Below are positions 20,431 through 30,748 of a stretch of DNA of 64,000 bases, piece after piece. The DNA lies in the NCBI GenBank assembly GCA_004211595.1, contig SEDO01000005.1, positions 1 through 64,000 on the forward strand. Reading direction: 5' to 3'. A program made the position numbers and the translations under genes. Source of the stretch: Pedobacter sp. Lineage in GTDB: Bacteria > Bacteroidota > Bacteroidia > Sphingobacteriales > Sphingobacteriaceae. A model generated the notes under the pieces. The model was not told the origin of the DNA. It did no database searches and worked only from the letters and a program-made list of their open reading frames with translations. Numbering within the stretch: position 1 is the stretch's first letter; each line of letters starts with the position of its first letter.

Positions 20431-21483
20431 CTAAATATAGTCCTTTTTTTTCTTTGGAAACAAGAGGGAAGCGACTATACTGCTGGTCAGAATAAATAAA
20501 ATGATAATTAATGAATGTCCTGTTGTAAATCCCCAATCTTTCAAATAATCGTGTAACAGCATTTTTAATCCGATGAAAGTTAATAGGAAGGCTAAACCCG
20601 TTTTTAGGTAATGAAATTTATGAATAATATTAACTAGTAAAAAAAACATTGATCGCAATCCTAAGATGGCAAATATATTAGAAAAAAATACAATATAAGG
20701 GTCTTTGGTTACAGCAAATATTGCGGGTATAGAATCTACCGCAAATATTAAATCTGTAAATTCTACAATTAATAAAACGATGAATAAGGGAGTCATAATT
20801 TTTTTTCCACGAACTTTATGAAAAAACTTTTTACCCTCAAAATGCGGATGTATTTTAAAAAATTTACTAGCAATTTTGACCACAGGATGATTTTCTGGGT
20901 CAATCTTTTCATCTTCCTGTCGGGAGAAAAACATCTTTATTCCCGTAAAAATTAAAAATGCCCCAAAAATATAAAGGATCCATCCAAATTCTTTAATTAA
21001 AGCTGCCCCTAAGAAAATAAATAAGAAGCGCATCAAAATCGCCCCTAAGATCCCCCAAAATAAAACTCTATGATAGTATTTTTCAGGCACTGAGAAAGCT
21101 GAAAAAATAAGTACAATAACAAAAATATTGTCAATCGATAAGGCATATTCAATAACATAACCCGTTAAAAACTCTATCCCTAGATTGCGATTATAAACCT
21201 GTATACTTTCAGTTAAACTACTTGGAACTAGTGCTATATCATGTTTATGAGAAATAATCACTTGCTTCAACTTTGCGAAACTATCAATTCCATGCAATTG
21301 ATGTCCCTCAGCCAGTAGTAAAAAGTAGAATCCAATAGATAAACTTACCACCACCGCACTCATAATAGCCGCTTGTTTTAGGCTAATTACTTTCTCACGC
21401 TTACTGAACATACCTAAGTCTATACCTAATATCAAGGCTATAAACAGTAAAAATCCAGTAATAAACAAAACCTCGTTTGACAT
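20431..21483 (-). CDS. TerC family membrane protein
   Basis: EYALSIDNIFVIVLIFSAF, VEFTDLIFAVDSIPAIFAVTKDPYIVFFSNIFAILGLRSMFFLL. Confidence 0.95.
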   Translation of the reverse strand: MSNEVLFITGFLLFIALILGIDLGMFSKREKVISLKQAAIMSAVVVSLSIGFYFLLLAEGHQLHGIDSFAKLKQVIISHKHDIALVPSSLTESIQVYNRNLGIEFLTGYVIEYALSIDNIFVIVLIFSAFSVPEKYYHRVLFWGILGAILMRFLFIFLGAALIKEFGWILYIFGAFLIFTGIKMFFSRQEDEKIDPENHPVVKIASKFFKIHPHFEGKKFFHKVRGKKIMTPLFIVLLIVEFTDLIFAVDSIPAIFAVTKDPYIVFFSNIFAILGLRSMFFLLVNIIHKFHYLKTGLAFLLTFIGLKMLLHDYLKDWGFTTGHSLIIILFILTSSIVASLLFPKKKKDYI

Positions 21484-22454
21484 TATTTTTTTCTTTCTAA
21501 AGTAAAATCAACCAATTGTTCTAAGCCTAATCGAGCATCAGAGTTTTCAAACTCTTGTAATATCCCGAAGGCTAATTTTCTATACTCATGCATTTTTTCT
21601 TCAGCATGTTGTACCCCTTTTTTATCATTCACAAAGTCTATGATTTGTTGAATTTTTAGAGGATCCTCTTGATGATTTTTTACTAAATTAATCATCTTCT
21701 TTTTCTCCACAGAACTAGCGGCATTTAAGGCGTAAATTAAAGGCAATGTAACTTTCTTTTCTTTAATATCAATCCCGATAGGTTTACCTACATCATCAGT
21801 TCCAAAATCAAATGTATCATCTTTAATTTGGAATGCAATACCCACATATTCTCCAAATTGCCGCATCTTTTCAATCACTTCCTCAGAGGCTCCGGAGGAG
21901 GCCGCTCCACTCGCACAGCAAGATGCAATTAATGAGGCTGTCTTTTGACGAATAACTTGAAAATATAATTCCTCTGAAATATCCATCCGACGGACTTTTT
22001 CAATTTGCAACAACTCTCCTTCACTCATCTGTTGTACAGCTTCTGATACAATTTTTAACAAACGGTGTTCATTATGGTTTACAGAAAGTAATAATCCCTT
22101 TGCAAGTAAGAAATCTCCCACTAATACAGCTATCTTATTTTTCCACAGGGCATTAATCGAGAAAAAACCTCTTCTTTCATACGCATTATCTACCACATCA
22201 TCATGTACCAAAGTAGCTGTATGTAGAAGCTCGACTAAGGTAGCTCCTCTATGTGTTGCCTCTGTTATTCCCCCACATAGTTGTGCCGCAAAAAACACAA
22301 ACATTGGACGCATTTGCTTCCCTTTACTTTTTACGATATAGTGGGTGATTCGATTTAATAAAGGAGCCTCAGACTGCATAGCTAATTTGAATTTTTGTTC
22401 AAATGCTTTGATCTCGGATGCGATAGGTTTTTTTATCTGATTTATACTCAACAT
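21483..22454 (-). CDS. Polyprenyl synthetase family protein
   Basis: GKQMRPMFVFFAAQL, LLHTATLVHDDVVDNAYERRG, IAFQIKDDTFDF. Confidence 0.95.
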   Translation of the reverse strand: MLSINQIKKPIASEIKAFEQKFKLAMQSEAPLLNRITHYIVKSKGKQMRPMFVFFAAQLCGGITEATHRGATLVELLHTATLVHDDVVDNAYERRGFFSINALWKNKIAVLVGDFLLAKGLLLSVNHNEHRLLKIVSEAVQQMSEGELLQIEKVRRMDISEELYFQVIRQKTASLIASCCASGAASSGASEEVIEKMRQFGEYVGIAFQIKDDTFDFGTDDVGKPIGIDIKEKKVTLPLIYALNAASSVEKKKMINLVKNHQEDPLKIQQIIDFVNDKKGVQHAEEKMHEYRKLAFGILQEFENSDARLGLEQLVDFTLERKK

Positions 22455-22516
22455 TCTCCTGTAAATAGGGTTTGCAAACTTAAAGATTAAAAGCGTATTT
22501 TTATTAAAAATTGCGC

Positions 22517-23506
22517 GTGAAAAATTTCTTTAAATACTTACTTCTAAGTCTTGCAGGCTTAACACTCCTCTATTTCATGGGGCCACAACCAGCAAGTCCT
22601 CTATATAAACTTGATTTACCTGATGTGCCTGAAACCAATTCTATCACTGCATTTGTTAACCAGCTTGAAAGTAAGCATAAAATTAAGCCCGGTAATAAAG
22701 CAGAAATCATATGGGCTGACACAAACAATAAAACTAAAACCGAATATACTGTAGTTTATTTACATGGATTTTCGGCCTCCAAAGAAGAAGGAAATCCGGT
22801 GCATCTTAACTTAGCAAAATCCCTAAATGCTAACTTATATTTAGCTAGACTAGCCGACCATGGTATCGACACAGTACAGCCGATGCAATATATGACTGCT
22901 GATAGATTATGGGAATCTGCAAAAATGGCTTTTGCCATTGGCCAAAAGCTCGGTCAAAAGGTGATTCTTGTAGGGACCTCTACAGGTGGCACTTTAGCAC
23001 TTAAATTAGCTGCCCAATATCCTCAAGTACAAAGTTTGATTTTATTATCCCCCAATATTGCCATAAATGATGATAAAGCCTGGATGTTAAATAATCCTTG
23101 GGGCTTACAAATTGCGAGAAAAGTAAGCGGCGGACTAGAACGCCAAGTGGAAGGTAAGTCTGAACTTTATAAAAAATTCTGGTACACTAATTATCGTTTA
23201 GAATCTTTAGTAGAACTGGAGGAATTAGTAGAAAGCAGTATGAATTCCCATCTTTTTGCCCAAGTTAAACAACCCGTTTTATTACTCTATTATTATAAAA
23301 ATGAAAAAGAGCAAGATAAAGTGGTCAAAGTGGATGCCATGCTAAAAATGTATGAGCAATTAGGTACCCCACCCAACTTCAAACAAAAAATTGCACTACC
23401 CAATACAGGTAATCACGTGATAGGATCATATATTACCTCCCACGACATCCCTGCAGTGACCAGCGCAATTTTACAATATAAACCGATGCTTTTAGGTCAA
23501 AAATAA
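22517..23506 (+). CDS. Alpha/beta hydrolase
   Basis: VVYLHGFSASKEEG, VGTSTGGTLALKLA (GxSxG); GTG 22517 or TTG 22511 start. Confidence 0.88.
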   Translation: MKNFFKYLLLSLAGLTLLYFMGPQPASPLYKLDLPDVPETNSITAFVNQLESKHKIKPGNKAEIIWADTNNKTKTEYTVVYLHGFSASKEEGNPVHLNLAKSLNANLYLARLADHGIDTVQPMQYMTADRLWESAKMAFAIGQKLGQKVILVGTSTGGTLALKLAAQYPQVQSLILLSPNIAINDDKAWMLNNPWGLQIARKVSGGLERQVEGKSELYKKFWYTNYRLESLVELEELVESSMNSHLFAQVKQPVLLLYYYKNEKEQDKVVKVDAMLKMYEQLGTPPNFKQKIALPNTGNHVIGSYITSHDIPAVTSAILQYKPMLLGQK

Positions 23507-23529
23507 GTATGAAAGTTTACCGATATAGC

Positions 23530-24942
23530 TTATCTCATCAGTTTACTTTGACACATAAAGTCACTTCTTTTTAAGTTAGTGTTCTTAATAGCGCCATATC
23601 CTCCGGCTACATCAATTACGTTTGAAATGCCTCTCGCCTTTAAAATTGAAGCTGCAATCATCGAGCGATATCCTCCTGCACAATGTATAAAGTAAGTTTC
23701 GGCTGGATTTAAACTAGAAGTCCATTCATTAATATAATCTAAGGGTCTAGCTAAAGTAAATTCTAAATGCTCGGCTGCATATTCTCCTGGTTTACGAACA
23801 TCTAAGGTGGAAATATTTTCATTTTCCAGATAAGCATTTTCAAATTCTGATGCTGAAATGGATTCTATTGTGTCTACTTCTTTTTGCGCTGCTTGCCAGG
23901 ATTGCATGCCGCCTGCTAAATAGCCAATGGTATTGTCATAACCTACTCTAGCTAAGCGCGTAATTGCTTCTTGCTCTTTGCCTTCTTCTGTTATTAATAA
24001 AATGGCTTGTTTTAAATCCGGCACCAATGCCCCAACCCACGGGGCAAACTGTCCATTTAATCCTATATTTATAGCATTAGGGATAAATCCCTTTGCAAAA
24101 ACTTGAGGGTCTCTGGTATCTAAAAGTAATGCGCCACTTATATTGGCTAAATCTTCAAATGCCTGAGGATTTAAAGGTACTAAGCCCTTTTGATATACTG
24201 CTTCTAAGCTCTCATAACCTCCCTTATTCATTGCCACATTTTGCGCAAAATACTGAGGTGGAGGCAATATACCATCGGTAACTTCCGCTATAAATTGTGC
24301 TTTAGTACTTGCTTTCAAGGCATAATTAACTTCCTTTTGATGTCCTAAGGTATCAAAGGTTTCTTTACTCATATTTTTACCACAAGCAGAACCTGCGCCA
24401 TGAGCTGGATATACGATAACATCATCTGCTAAGGGCTTTATTTTTGTATTTAAAGAATCATATAGCATCCCTGCAAGATCTTCCATGGTTAAATCCCCTT
24501 TCTGAGCTAGGTCAGGACGGCCCACATCCCCAATGAATAAAGTATCACCAGTAAAAATACAGTGCTCATTACCATTTTCATCAATAAGTAAATACGTAGT
24601 GGACTCTAAAGTATGTCCAGGAGTATGAAGAACTTTAATTTTAATATGACCTATTTCAAAAATCTCCCCATCTGTTGCAATGTAAGCATCAAATGCTGTC
24701 TGAGCTGTTGGTCCATAGACAATCTTTGCGCCAGACTGTTTAGCTAAATCTAAGTGTCCCGATACAAAATCTGCATGAAAATGAGTTTCAAAAATATATT
24801 TAATGGTAGCACCTTGATCAACTGCCTTTTTAAGATATGGGGCGACTTCTCTCAAAGGATCGATGATTGCCGCTTCTCCATTTGATTCAATATAGTAAGC
24901 AGCCTCCGCTAGACAGCCGGTATAAATTTGTTCTATTTTCAT
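23530..24942 (-). CDS. MBL-fold hydrolase with two C-terminal rhodanese domains (persulfide dioxygenase/CstB-like architecture)
   Basis: FETHFHADFVSGHLDLA, HTPGHTLEST, FTGDTLFIGDVGRPDLA; first rhodanese-like LLDTRDPQVFAKGF without Cys in its loop (LLITEEGKEQEA), second with active loop HCAGGYRS. Confidence 0.9.
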   Translation of the reverse strand: MKIEQIYTGCLAEAAYYIESNGEAAIIDPLREVAPYLKKAVDQGATIKYIFETHFHADFVSGHLDLAKQSGAKIVYGPTAQTAFDAYIATDGEIFEIGHIKIKVLHTPGHTLESTTYLLIDENGNEHCIFTGDTLFIGDVGRPDLAQKGDLTMEDLAGMLYDSLNTKIKPLADDVIVYPAHGAGSACGKNMSKETFDTLGHQKEVNYALKASTKAQFIAEVTDGILPPPQYFAQNVAMNKGGYESLEAVYQKGLVPLNPQAFEDLANISGALLLDTRDPQVFAKGFIPNAINIGLNGQFAPWVGALVPDLKQAILLITEEGKEQEAITRLARVGYDNTIGYLAGGMQSWQAAQKEVDTIESISASEFENAYLENENISTLDVRKPGEYAAEHLEFTLARPLDYINEWTSSLNPAETYFIHCAGGYRSMIAASILKARGISNVIDVAGGYGAIKNTNLKRSDFMCQSKLMR

Positions 24943-25049
24943 CCTATTATGATTTCGTTTACACAAAAATACAGCTATTGAATGAAATTAATTCATGACC
25001 TAAATCATAATTACAATAGATTTACCTTATTTTTTAAATAAGAAAATAT

Positions 25050-26066
25050 CTAATTACTAAATTCTCCAGCTATACTTTGGTTTAATTTAGCTTTAATTTC
25101 TTCAATTGGCAAGTTTGAACCCAATAAATACATGAGTTTTGTTAAAGCTGCTTCAAAAGTCATATCATAGCCACTAAGTACGCCAATTCGTTGTAAATGA
25201 CGACTAGTTTCATAAACCCCTAACATTACTGAGCCACCTGCACATTGAGAAATATCTATAATTATTTTTCCAGAATCTATCGCCTTTTCTAAACAAGCTG
25301 TAAACCAAGAGGAAGTGGGTGTATTACCTGAACCAAATGCCTCGATAATGATCGCTTCTACGGCCGATTCTGTAACGGCTTTCACCATAACTTCCGAAAT
25401 TCCTGGAAACATTTTTAATATGCCGATATTAGTATTAAAATGCGTATTTAATTTTAAAGACTCCATAGGATGTGGCAATAAATAATTGGTATGGAATTCT
25501 AAATGCACGCCAGCTTCGGCTAATATCGGATAATTTGGGGAAGCAAATGCTTCAAATTTTTCCGCATCCATTTTCATCGACCGATTTCCTCTAAACAATT
25601 GATAATCAAAATACACACAAACTTCAGGCACCATGGCTTTGCCATTTTGCTTGGTAGCGGCAATTTCTAAAGCAGTAATTAAGTTTTCCTTCGCATCAGT
25701 CCGAATTTCTCCAATTGGCAATTGAGAGCCTGTTAGCACCACCGGTTTGCCTAAATTTTCGAGCATAAAACTTAATGCAGATGCCGTGTAGGACATAGTA
25801 TCTGAACCATGTAGAATAACAAACCCATCATAACTATCATAATTATTATAAATCAATTCAGCTAACTGCACCCAATCATGTGGATTCATATTAGAAGAGT
25901 CTAAAATAGGATCAAAAGAATGAATAGCTAATTGATAATCTAGGCGCGAAAGTTCTGGGACATTTTCAATGATTTGCTCAAAATCGAAAGGAATTAAGGT
26001 GCCTGTTTTAGGATCATTGACCATCCCTATGGTACCACCCGTATAGATAATGAGGATATTTGTCAT
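25050..26066 (-). CDS. ansA: Type I asparaginase
   Basis: NILIIYTGGTIGM, FVILHGSDTMSYTASALSFML, VVLTGSQLPIGEIRTDAKEN. Confidence 0.93.
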   Translation of the reverse strand: MTNILIIYTGGTIGMVNDPKTGTLIPFDFEQIIENVPELSRLDYQLAIHSFDPILDSSNMNPHDWVQLAELIYNNYDSYDGFVILHGSDTMSYTASALSFMLENLGKPVVLTGSQLPIGEIRTDAKENLITALEIAATKQNGKAMVPEVCVYFDYQLFRGNRSMKMDAEKFEAFASPNYPILAEAGVHLEFHTNYLLPHPMESLKLNTHFNTNIGILKMFPGISEVMVKAVTESAVEAIIIEAFGSGNTPTSSWFTACLEKAIDSGKIIIDISQCAGGSVMLGVYETSRHLQRIGVLSGYDMTFEAALTKLMYLLGSNLPIEEIKAKLNQSIAGEFSN

Positions 26067-26077
26067 AATTATAGCTT

Positions 26078-26845
26078 TTAAATTCCGAAAATTAATTTAG
26101 AATTGGCGGTGGTAATTTCAGCAATTTTTGCTAAATCTACCTGATATATTTCGGTTAATTTATTAGCAATATGAATCAGATAACTACTTTCATTTGGCTT
26201 TCCTCGAAAAGGTACGGGGGCTAAATAGGGGGAATCTGTTTCTAACACAATATGATCCAAGGAAATCTCAGACAATACTTGATCTAATCCTGATTTCTTA
26301 TACGTTACTACGCCTCCAATGCCTAAATAAAAGCCTAATTCAATAGCTCTATTAGCTTGTTCTATATTTCCTGTAAAGCAATGGAATATGCCTCTTAAGC
26401 CAGCATCCGCATAGCCTTCTAATACTTCAAACACCTCATCAAATGCTTCTCGACAGTGAATAACAATGGGTAAATTAACTGCTTTAGCCCATTCAATTTG
26501 CCTAGCAAAGGCTTCTCTTTGAATAGTTAAAGTGGATTTATCCCAATATAAATCTATACCTATTTCCCCAATTGCATAAATTTTCTGGGTTTGAACATGC
26601 GCTTTTATTTGGTCAATCTCTAGCTCGTAATTTTCCTTAACAGAACATGGATGTAAACCAGCCATAGCAAAACACATCGCAGGATAAGCCTGTACCAACT
26701 TATCTATCATGCCCTGGGAGGCTATATCTACATTAGGTAAAAATAAACGATGAATGTTTTGATCTACACAACGAGTAATCATGCCTAGCAAATTCAGTTC
26801 ATCTTGCTCGTAATAGATATGTGTATGGGTATCTGTTAATATCAT
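26078..26845 (-). CDS. TatD family hydrolase
   Basis: DTHTHIYY, AIGEIGIDLYWDKS, VIHCREAFDEV, LETDSPYLAPVPFRGKPNE. Confidence 0.95.
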   Translation of the reverse strand: MILTDTHTHIYYEQDELNLLGMITRCVDQNIHRLFLPNVDIASQGMIDKLVQAYPAMCFAMAGLHPCSVKENYELEIDQIKAHVQTQKIYAIGEIGIDLYWDKSTLTIQREAFARQIEWAKAVNLPIVIHCREAFDEVFEVLEGYADAGLRGIFHCFTGNIEQANRAIELGFYLGIGGVVTYKKSGLDQVLSEISLDHIVLETDSPYLAPVPFRGKPNESSYLIHIANKLTEIYQVDLAKIAEITTANSKLIFGI

Positions 26846-26915
26846 GTTCAAAATTACGAGTTTCCAAGCAGAATTAACTAAAAGTACATCCTAAAAACCA
26901 ATACATATACATATA

Positions 26916-26945
26916 AAAAAGGCACCCAAATCTGGGTGCCTTTTT
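26916..26945 (-). terminator. Terminator downstream of the FKBP-lipoprotein gene region or bidirectional
   Basis: AAAAAGGCACCCA (26916-26928) AATC TGGGTGCCTTTTT (26933-26945). Confidence 0.9.
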
Positions 26946-26972
26946 ATAATATAATCAATAATCCTGTTTAAA

Positions 26973-27959
26973 TTATTGAGCTGGCGCTACTGGAGGAGGT
27001 GGCATTACCGGACCAGTAGGCTTTTTAATATCTTTAATTTCAATATCGAATACCAATGGAGAATAAGGTGCAATTTGAGGTGCAACACCTTGCTCACCAT
27101 AAGCTAATGCAGAAGGCATAATAACTTTTATTTTACCACCTTTACCAATTAATTGTAAAGCCTCTACAAAACCTTTGGCGATATTTTCAGCTAATGGAAT
27201 AGGTGTCGGTGCAAATGGTTTTACGAATTGTGGTCCAATATTTTCTTTAGCAATTTTTTCCACACTAGTATCAAACACATTTAATTTTCCAGAAATCTTT
27301 TTATGTGTTAACTGACCTGTATAATCTACAATAGCTGTATCTCCCCAAATAGGTTTAGGGTCAGTTCCTGCATTTTCAATAACGTACATTAACCCACTTG
27401 GCGTAGTTTTCACAGCCATTTTATTCTCTTCAGCATACTTCTTCATTTTAGCTACTTCAGATTTTTTCCTATTGGCTTTATATTCTTCATAGTCTTTAGT
27501 AAAAAACTCTGTAGCTCTATTTTGGAAAGTAGAATCTGCCTCATTTTCCTTTTTAGGGAATACTTTATGAATTTTAATCACAAAGTTTAAATATTTTTGG
27601 TCTTTGTATTGCTCCGGACGTTTATCTTTATTATAAAACTCCATCGTGTCTAAGTTTAATCTTACAGCAACACTATCTCCTTCTTTAAAGTTTTTTAATA
27701 CACTATACATATCCCCATTATGGCTATTAGGACCAACTGGGATTACACGAGATTGATCATAATCGTAAGTAGCATCTAAAATTGAATCTTTATCATTTTT
27801 TTGAATAAAGTCAAACTTGATATAATCTCCTTCTTTAATTTGTGGCCCATTTCCCTCTTTTAATATGGTATAAAGCGCTCCACCTTCGGCTTTCTTTTCC
27901 TTAGAGCAGGCTGCTAATAAAGCAGAAGCAGCAAAAAGTACTAATAAACTTTTTTTCAT
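26973..27959 (-). CDS. FKBP-type peptidyl-prolyl isomerase lipoprotein
   Basis: Lipobox ASALLAAC; two FKBP-like modules; C-terminal LIGKGGKIKVIMPSALAYGEQGVAPQIAPYSPLVFDIEI. Confidence 0.9.
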   Translation of the reverse strand: MKKSLLVLFAASALLAACSKEKKAEGGALYTILKEGNGPQIKEGDYIKFDFIQKNDKDSILDATYDYDQSRVIPVGPNSHNGDMYSVLKNFKEGDSVAVRLNLDTMEFYNKDKRPEQYKDQKYLNFVIKIHKVFPKKENEADSTFQNRATEFFTKDYEEYKANRKKSEVAKMKKYAEENKMAVKTTPSGLMYVIENAGTDPKPIWGDTAIVDYTGQLTHKKISGKLNVFDTSVEKIAKENIGPQFVKPFAPTPIPLAENIAKGFVEALQLIGKGGKIKVIMPSALAYGEQGVAPQIAPYSPLVFDIEIKDIKKPTGPVMPPPPVAPAQ

Positions 27960-28019
27960 GTTAATTTTCAATTGTTTTAAATTTTAAGCAAATTAAGTAT
28001 TTAATTTATATTTTTTATG

Positions 28020-29030
28020 TTATTGCAATAATTGGACTTTATATTCTGGAAGGATTGCTTTAAACTGCTGAATGGTATCTTCAAAATTTGTATCTGATTG
28101 CCCCCCAGCCGCATTTCTATGGCCTCCCCCGTTGAAGTATTTTTTACAAATTTCATTAGCGGGAAAATCTCCAGTTGACCTTAATGAAAGTTTTACTTTA
28201 TCCTTTCTTTCTACAATAAAAGCGGCCAATTTTATGCCATTAATCGATAAGGCATAATTAACTATACCTTCTGTATCACCCGTTTGAACATCAAACTTTA
28301 CTAACTCATCCTTATCAACAGTAATCAACGCTGTATTGAAATCTCTTAATATCTCCAGTTTATGAGATAAACAATGACCTAAGAAACGAATTCTGTTTTC
28401 CGAAGAATTATCATAAACCAATTGGTGAATTCGCCAATGTTCGGCCCCTTTGTCAATTAAACATGCGGCTATTCTATAAACGTCTGAAGTAGCTGATGGA
28501 AATCTGAACGAGCCTGAATCCGTCATAATGCCAGTATATAAGCAAGTCGCCACTTCTTTATTTACATAGGATTCATCCTCTAAAACATTAACAATAAAAT
28601 CATACACTAATTGGGCCGCAGCACAAGCATTGATATCCCAATGTCTAAAATCATCAAAATCTTCAGGATCTAGGTGATGATCAATCATTACTTTTACTGC
28701 ATCCGTATTCCGAATACATTCTCCAAGCTCATTAATCCGGCTTAAGGTATTAAAATCCAAGCAAAATATAAGAGCTGCTTCAGCAACCAATTGCTGGGCC
28801 TTCGCTTGCTCCTCGGTATAAATTACTACGCTGGTGTGATAGGGCATCCAATGCAAAAAATCAGGATAATCCGTTGGCGTAATTACCGTTACGTGATGAC
28901 CCTTTTGTATCAGATAACAATATAGGCCTAAAGAAGAACCCATAGCATCCCCATCAGGTTTATGATGAGTGGTGATGACAATTTTTTGCGGTGTAGCCAA
29001 TAAGGCTTTTAAGTCAGACTTCGAAATCAT
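28020..29030 (-). CDS. DHH family phosphoesterase (NrnA-like)
   Basis: IVITTHHKPDGDAMGSSLGL, FCLDFN, IDHHLDPEDF, FNGGGHRNAAGG. Confidence 0.95.
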   Translation of the reverse strand: MISKSDLKALLATPQKIVITTHHKPDGDAMGSSLGLYCYLIQKGHHVTVITPTDYPDFLHWMPYHTSVVIYTEEQAKAQQLVAEAALIFCLDFNTLSRINELGECIRNTDAVKVMIDHHLDPEDFDDFRHWDINACAAAQLVYDFIVNVLEDESYVNKEVATCLYTGIMTDSGSFRFPSATSDVYRIAACLIDKGAEHWRIHQLVYDNSSENRIRFLGHCLSHKLEILRDFNTALITVDKDELVKFDVQTGDTEGIVNYALSINGIKLAAFIVERKDKVKLSLRSTGDFPANEICKKYFNGGGHRNAAGGQSDTNFEDTIQQFKAILPEYKVQLLQ

Positions 29031-29144
29031 ATAAAATACTTACAAAACTAATAAATAATTAGGATTACTACGCTTTTATCATGCCACTCTTTAATTTTTC
29101 TTTAAATAAATGTATTTTTGCAAAAAATTTGAAATTTTATTACC

Positions 29145-29564
29145 ATGACAACAAATAGAACATTCACCATGATTAAGCCTGATGCCGTAGCTAACGGACA
29201 TATCGGTGCCATTATTAACGACATCACATCGGCTGGTTTCAAAATTATTGCGATGAAATATACGCAGTTAAGCAAAGAAAAAGCGGGTGATTTTTATGCA
29301 GTTCACAAAGAGCGTCCTTTTTATGGAGAATTAGTTGATTTTATGTCATCTGGTCCAATTGTAGCAGCGATCTTAGAGAAAGACAATGCTATTGAAGAAT
29401 TTAGAAATTTAATTGGAGCTACTAACCCTGCGCAAGCTGCAGAAGGTACTATCCGTCAAAAATATGCTAAATCTATCGATGCAAACGCTATCCACGGATC
29501 GGATTCAGATGAGAATGCTCAAATCGAAGGAGATTTCTTCTTTGCAGTAGATGAGCGTTTTTAA
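29145..29564 (+). CDS. ndk: Nucleoside diphosphate kinase
   Basis: [42 protein letters not shown]. Confidence 0.97.
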   Translation: MTTNRTFTMIKPDAVANGHIGAIINDITSAGFKIIAMKYTQLSKEKAGDFYAVHKERPFYGELVDFMSSGPIVAAILEKDNAIEEFRNLIGATNPAQAAEGTIRQKYAKSIDANAIHGSDSDENAQIEGDFFFAVDERF

Positions 29565-29643
29565 ATAAAAAGCTTAAATAACATAAGATTTACGTAATAG
29601 GTTGTAGTTTTTATTTCCTATTCGCAAAAATTATTCTAAAATT

Positions 29644-29690
29644 GTCATTTCAAAAGGAATTAAAACCTGCATTGAAATGACTTTTTTTTT
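29644..29690 (+). terminator. Terminator downstream of ndk
   Basis: GTCATTTCAA (29644-29653) / TTGAAATGAC (29672-29681) followed by nine T. Confidence 0.92.
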
Positions 29691-29739
29691 GAAATTACAT
29701 TCAACCCATTAAATCACAAAACTCTAAACCCTAATACAA

Positions 29740-30492
29740 ATGAAAAAATTAGCCGTTGCTGGCCTATTAGCCTTCATGGTTAGTGGAGCCATGGCACAAA
29801 GCCCAGTAAAACCTAATACTACACCCAAACCTGTTCAAACCACCGCTTCAAGTCCCATCCTATCCTTTAAAAATACCTTAGACTCTGCCTCTTATGCCTT
29901 TGGATTTTCAATGGGTAGTCAGTTGAAATCAGGCGGTTTAAATGAAGTTAATTTAGATATCTTGGCTCAAGCTATAAAGCATGCCTTAAAAGGCGAGCAA
30001 CCCTTATTATCAGAGGAAGATGCACAAATCACTATCGGTAATCTATTTAATGCCATAAGCGCTAAAATTGAAGCAGAAAATAAAGCAAAATATGCTACCG
30101 AAATTAAAATTGCAGAAGATTTCTTAGCTAAAAACAAAATTCGACCTGAGGTAAAAACCACGGCTTCCGGATTACAATATGAAGTTATCCAAGAAGGAAA
30201 AGGAAATAAACCTGACCCACTAGATGCGGTGAGTGTTCATTATAAGGGAGCGCTAATTGATGGCACCACTTTTGACAGTTCATATGAGCGCGGAGAACCT
30301 GCTGAATTTCATGTTACCATGGTTATTAAAGGTTGGACAGAAGGCCTTCAGCTAATGACAGAAGGCAGTAAATACAAGTTTTATATACCTGCTGAGTTAG
30401 GCTATGGAGCAAAAGGCAATGGGCAAATTCCACCATATAGTGTACTTGTGTTTGAAGTAGAATTATTGAAAATTGTAGCCGACCCTGAATAA
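29740..30492 (+). CDS. FKBP-type peptidyl-prolyl isomerase (Mip/FkpA-like)
   Basis: Signal peptide, N-terminal dimerisation-like domain, VSVHYKGALIDGTTFDSSYERGEPAEFHV...WTEGLQLM...IPAELGYGAKGNGQIPPYSVLVFEVEL. Confidence 0.94.
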   Translation: MKKLAVAGLLAFMVSGAMAQSPVKPNTTPKPVQTTASSPILSFKNTLDSASYAFGFSMGSQLKSGGLNEVNLDILAQAIKHALKGEQPLLSEEDAQITIGNLFNAISAKIEAENKAKYATEIKIAEDFLAKNKIRPEVKTTASGLQYEVIQEGKGNKPDPLDAVSVHYKGALIDGTTFDSSYERGEPAEFHVTMVIKGWTEGLQLMTEGSKYKFYIPAELGYGAKGNGQIPPYSVLVFEVELLKIVADPE

Positions 30493-30557
30493 GCTTTAAA
30501 ACTTTTATTACTAGTAATTGTTCTTGAATGTATAAACTTAATTAAAGCACATTTACT

Positions 30558-30734
30558 ATGAAAAAGTTAGTTGTACCAAGCTTATTATTATTCACGATTA
30601 CTTTATTGTCCAGCTGTGAGTTAGTAGAAGGAATTTTTAAAGCCGGAGTTTGGACTGGAATAATTGTAGTCGTTTTAATCATTGCACTTGTCATTTGGTT
30701 ACTTGGAAAAGTATTCGGAGGACGCAGAAATTAA
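30558..30734 (+). CDS. Short lipoprotein with one C-terminal TM helix (58 aa)
   Basis: ATG at 30558: MKKLVVPSLLLFTITLLSSCELVEGIFKAGVWTGIIVVVLIIALVIWLLGKVFGGRRN stop; lipobox LSSC. Below the ORF-track length cutoff. Confidence 0.85.
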   Translation: MKKLVVPSLLLFTITLLSSCELVEGIFKAGVWTGIIVVVLIIALVIWLLGKVFGGRRN

Positions 30735-30748
30735 TTATCTAAATTAAT

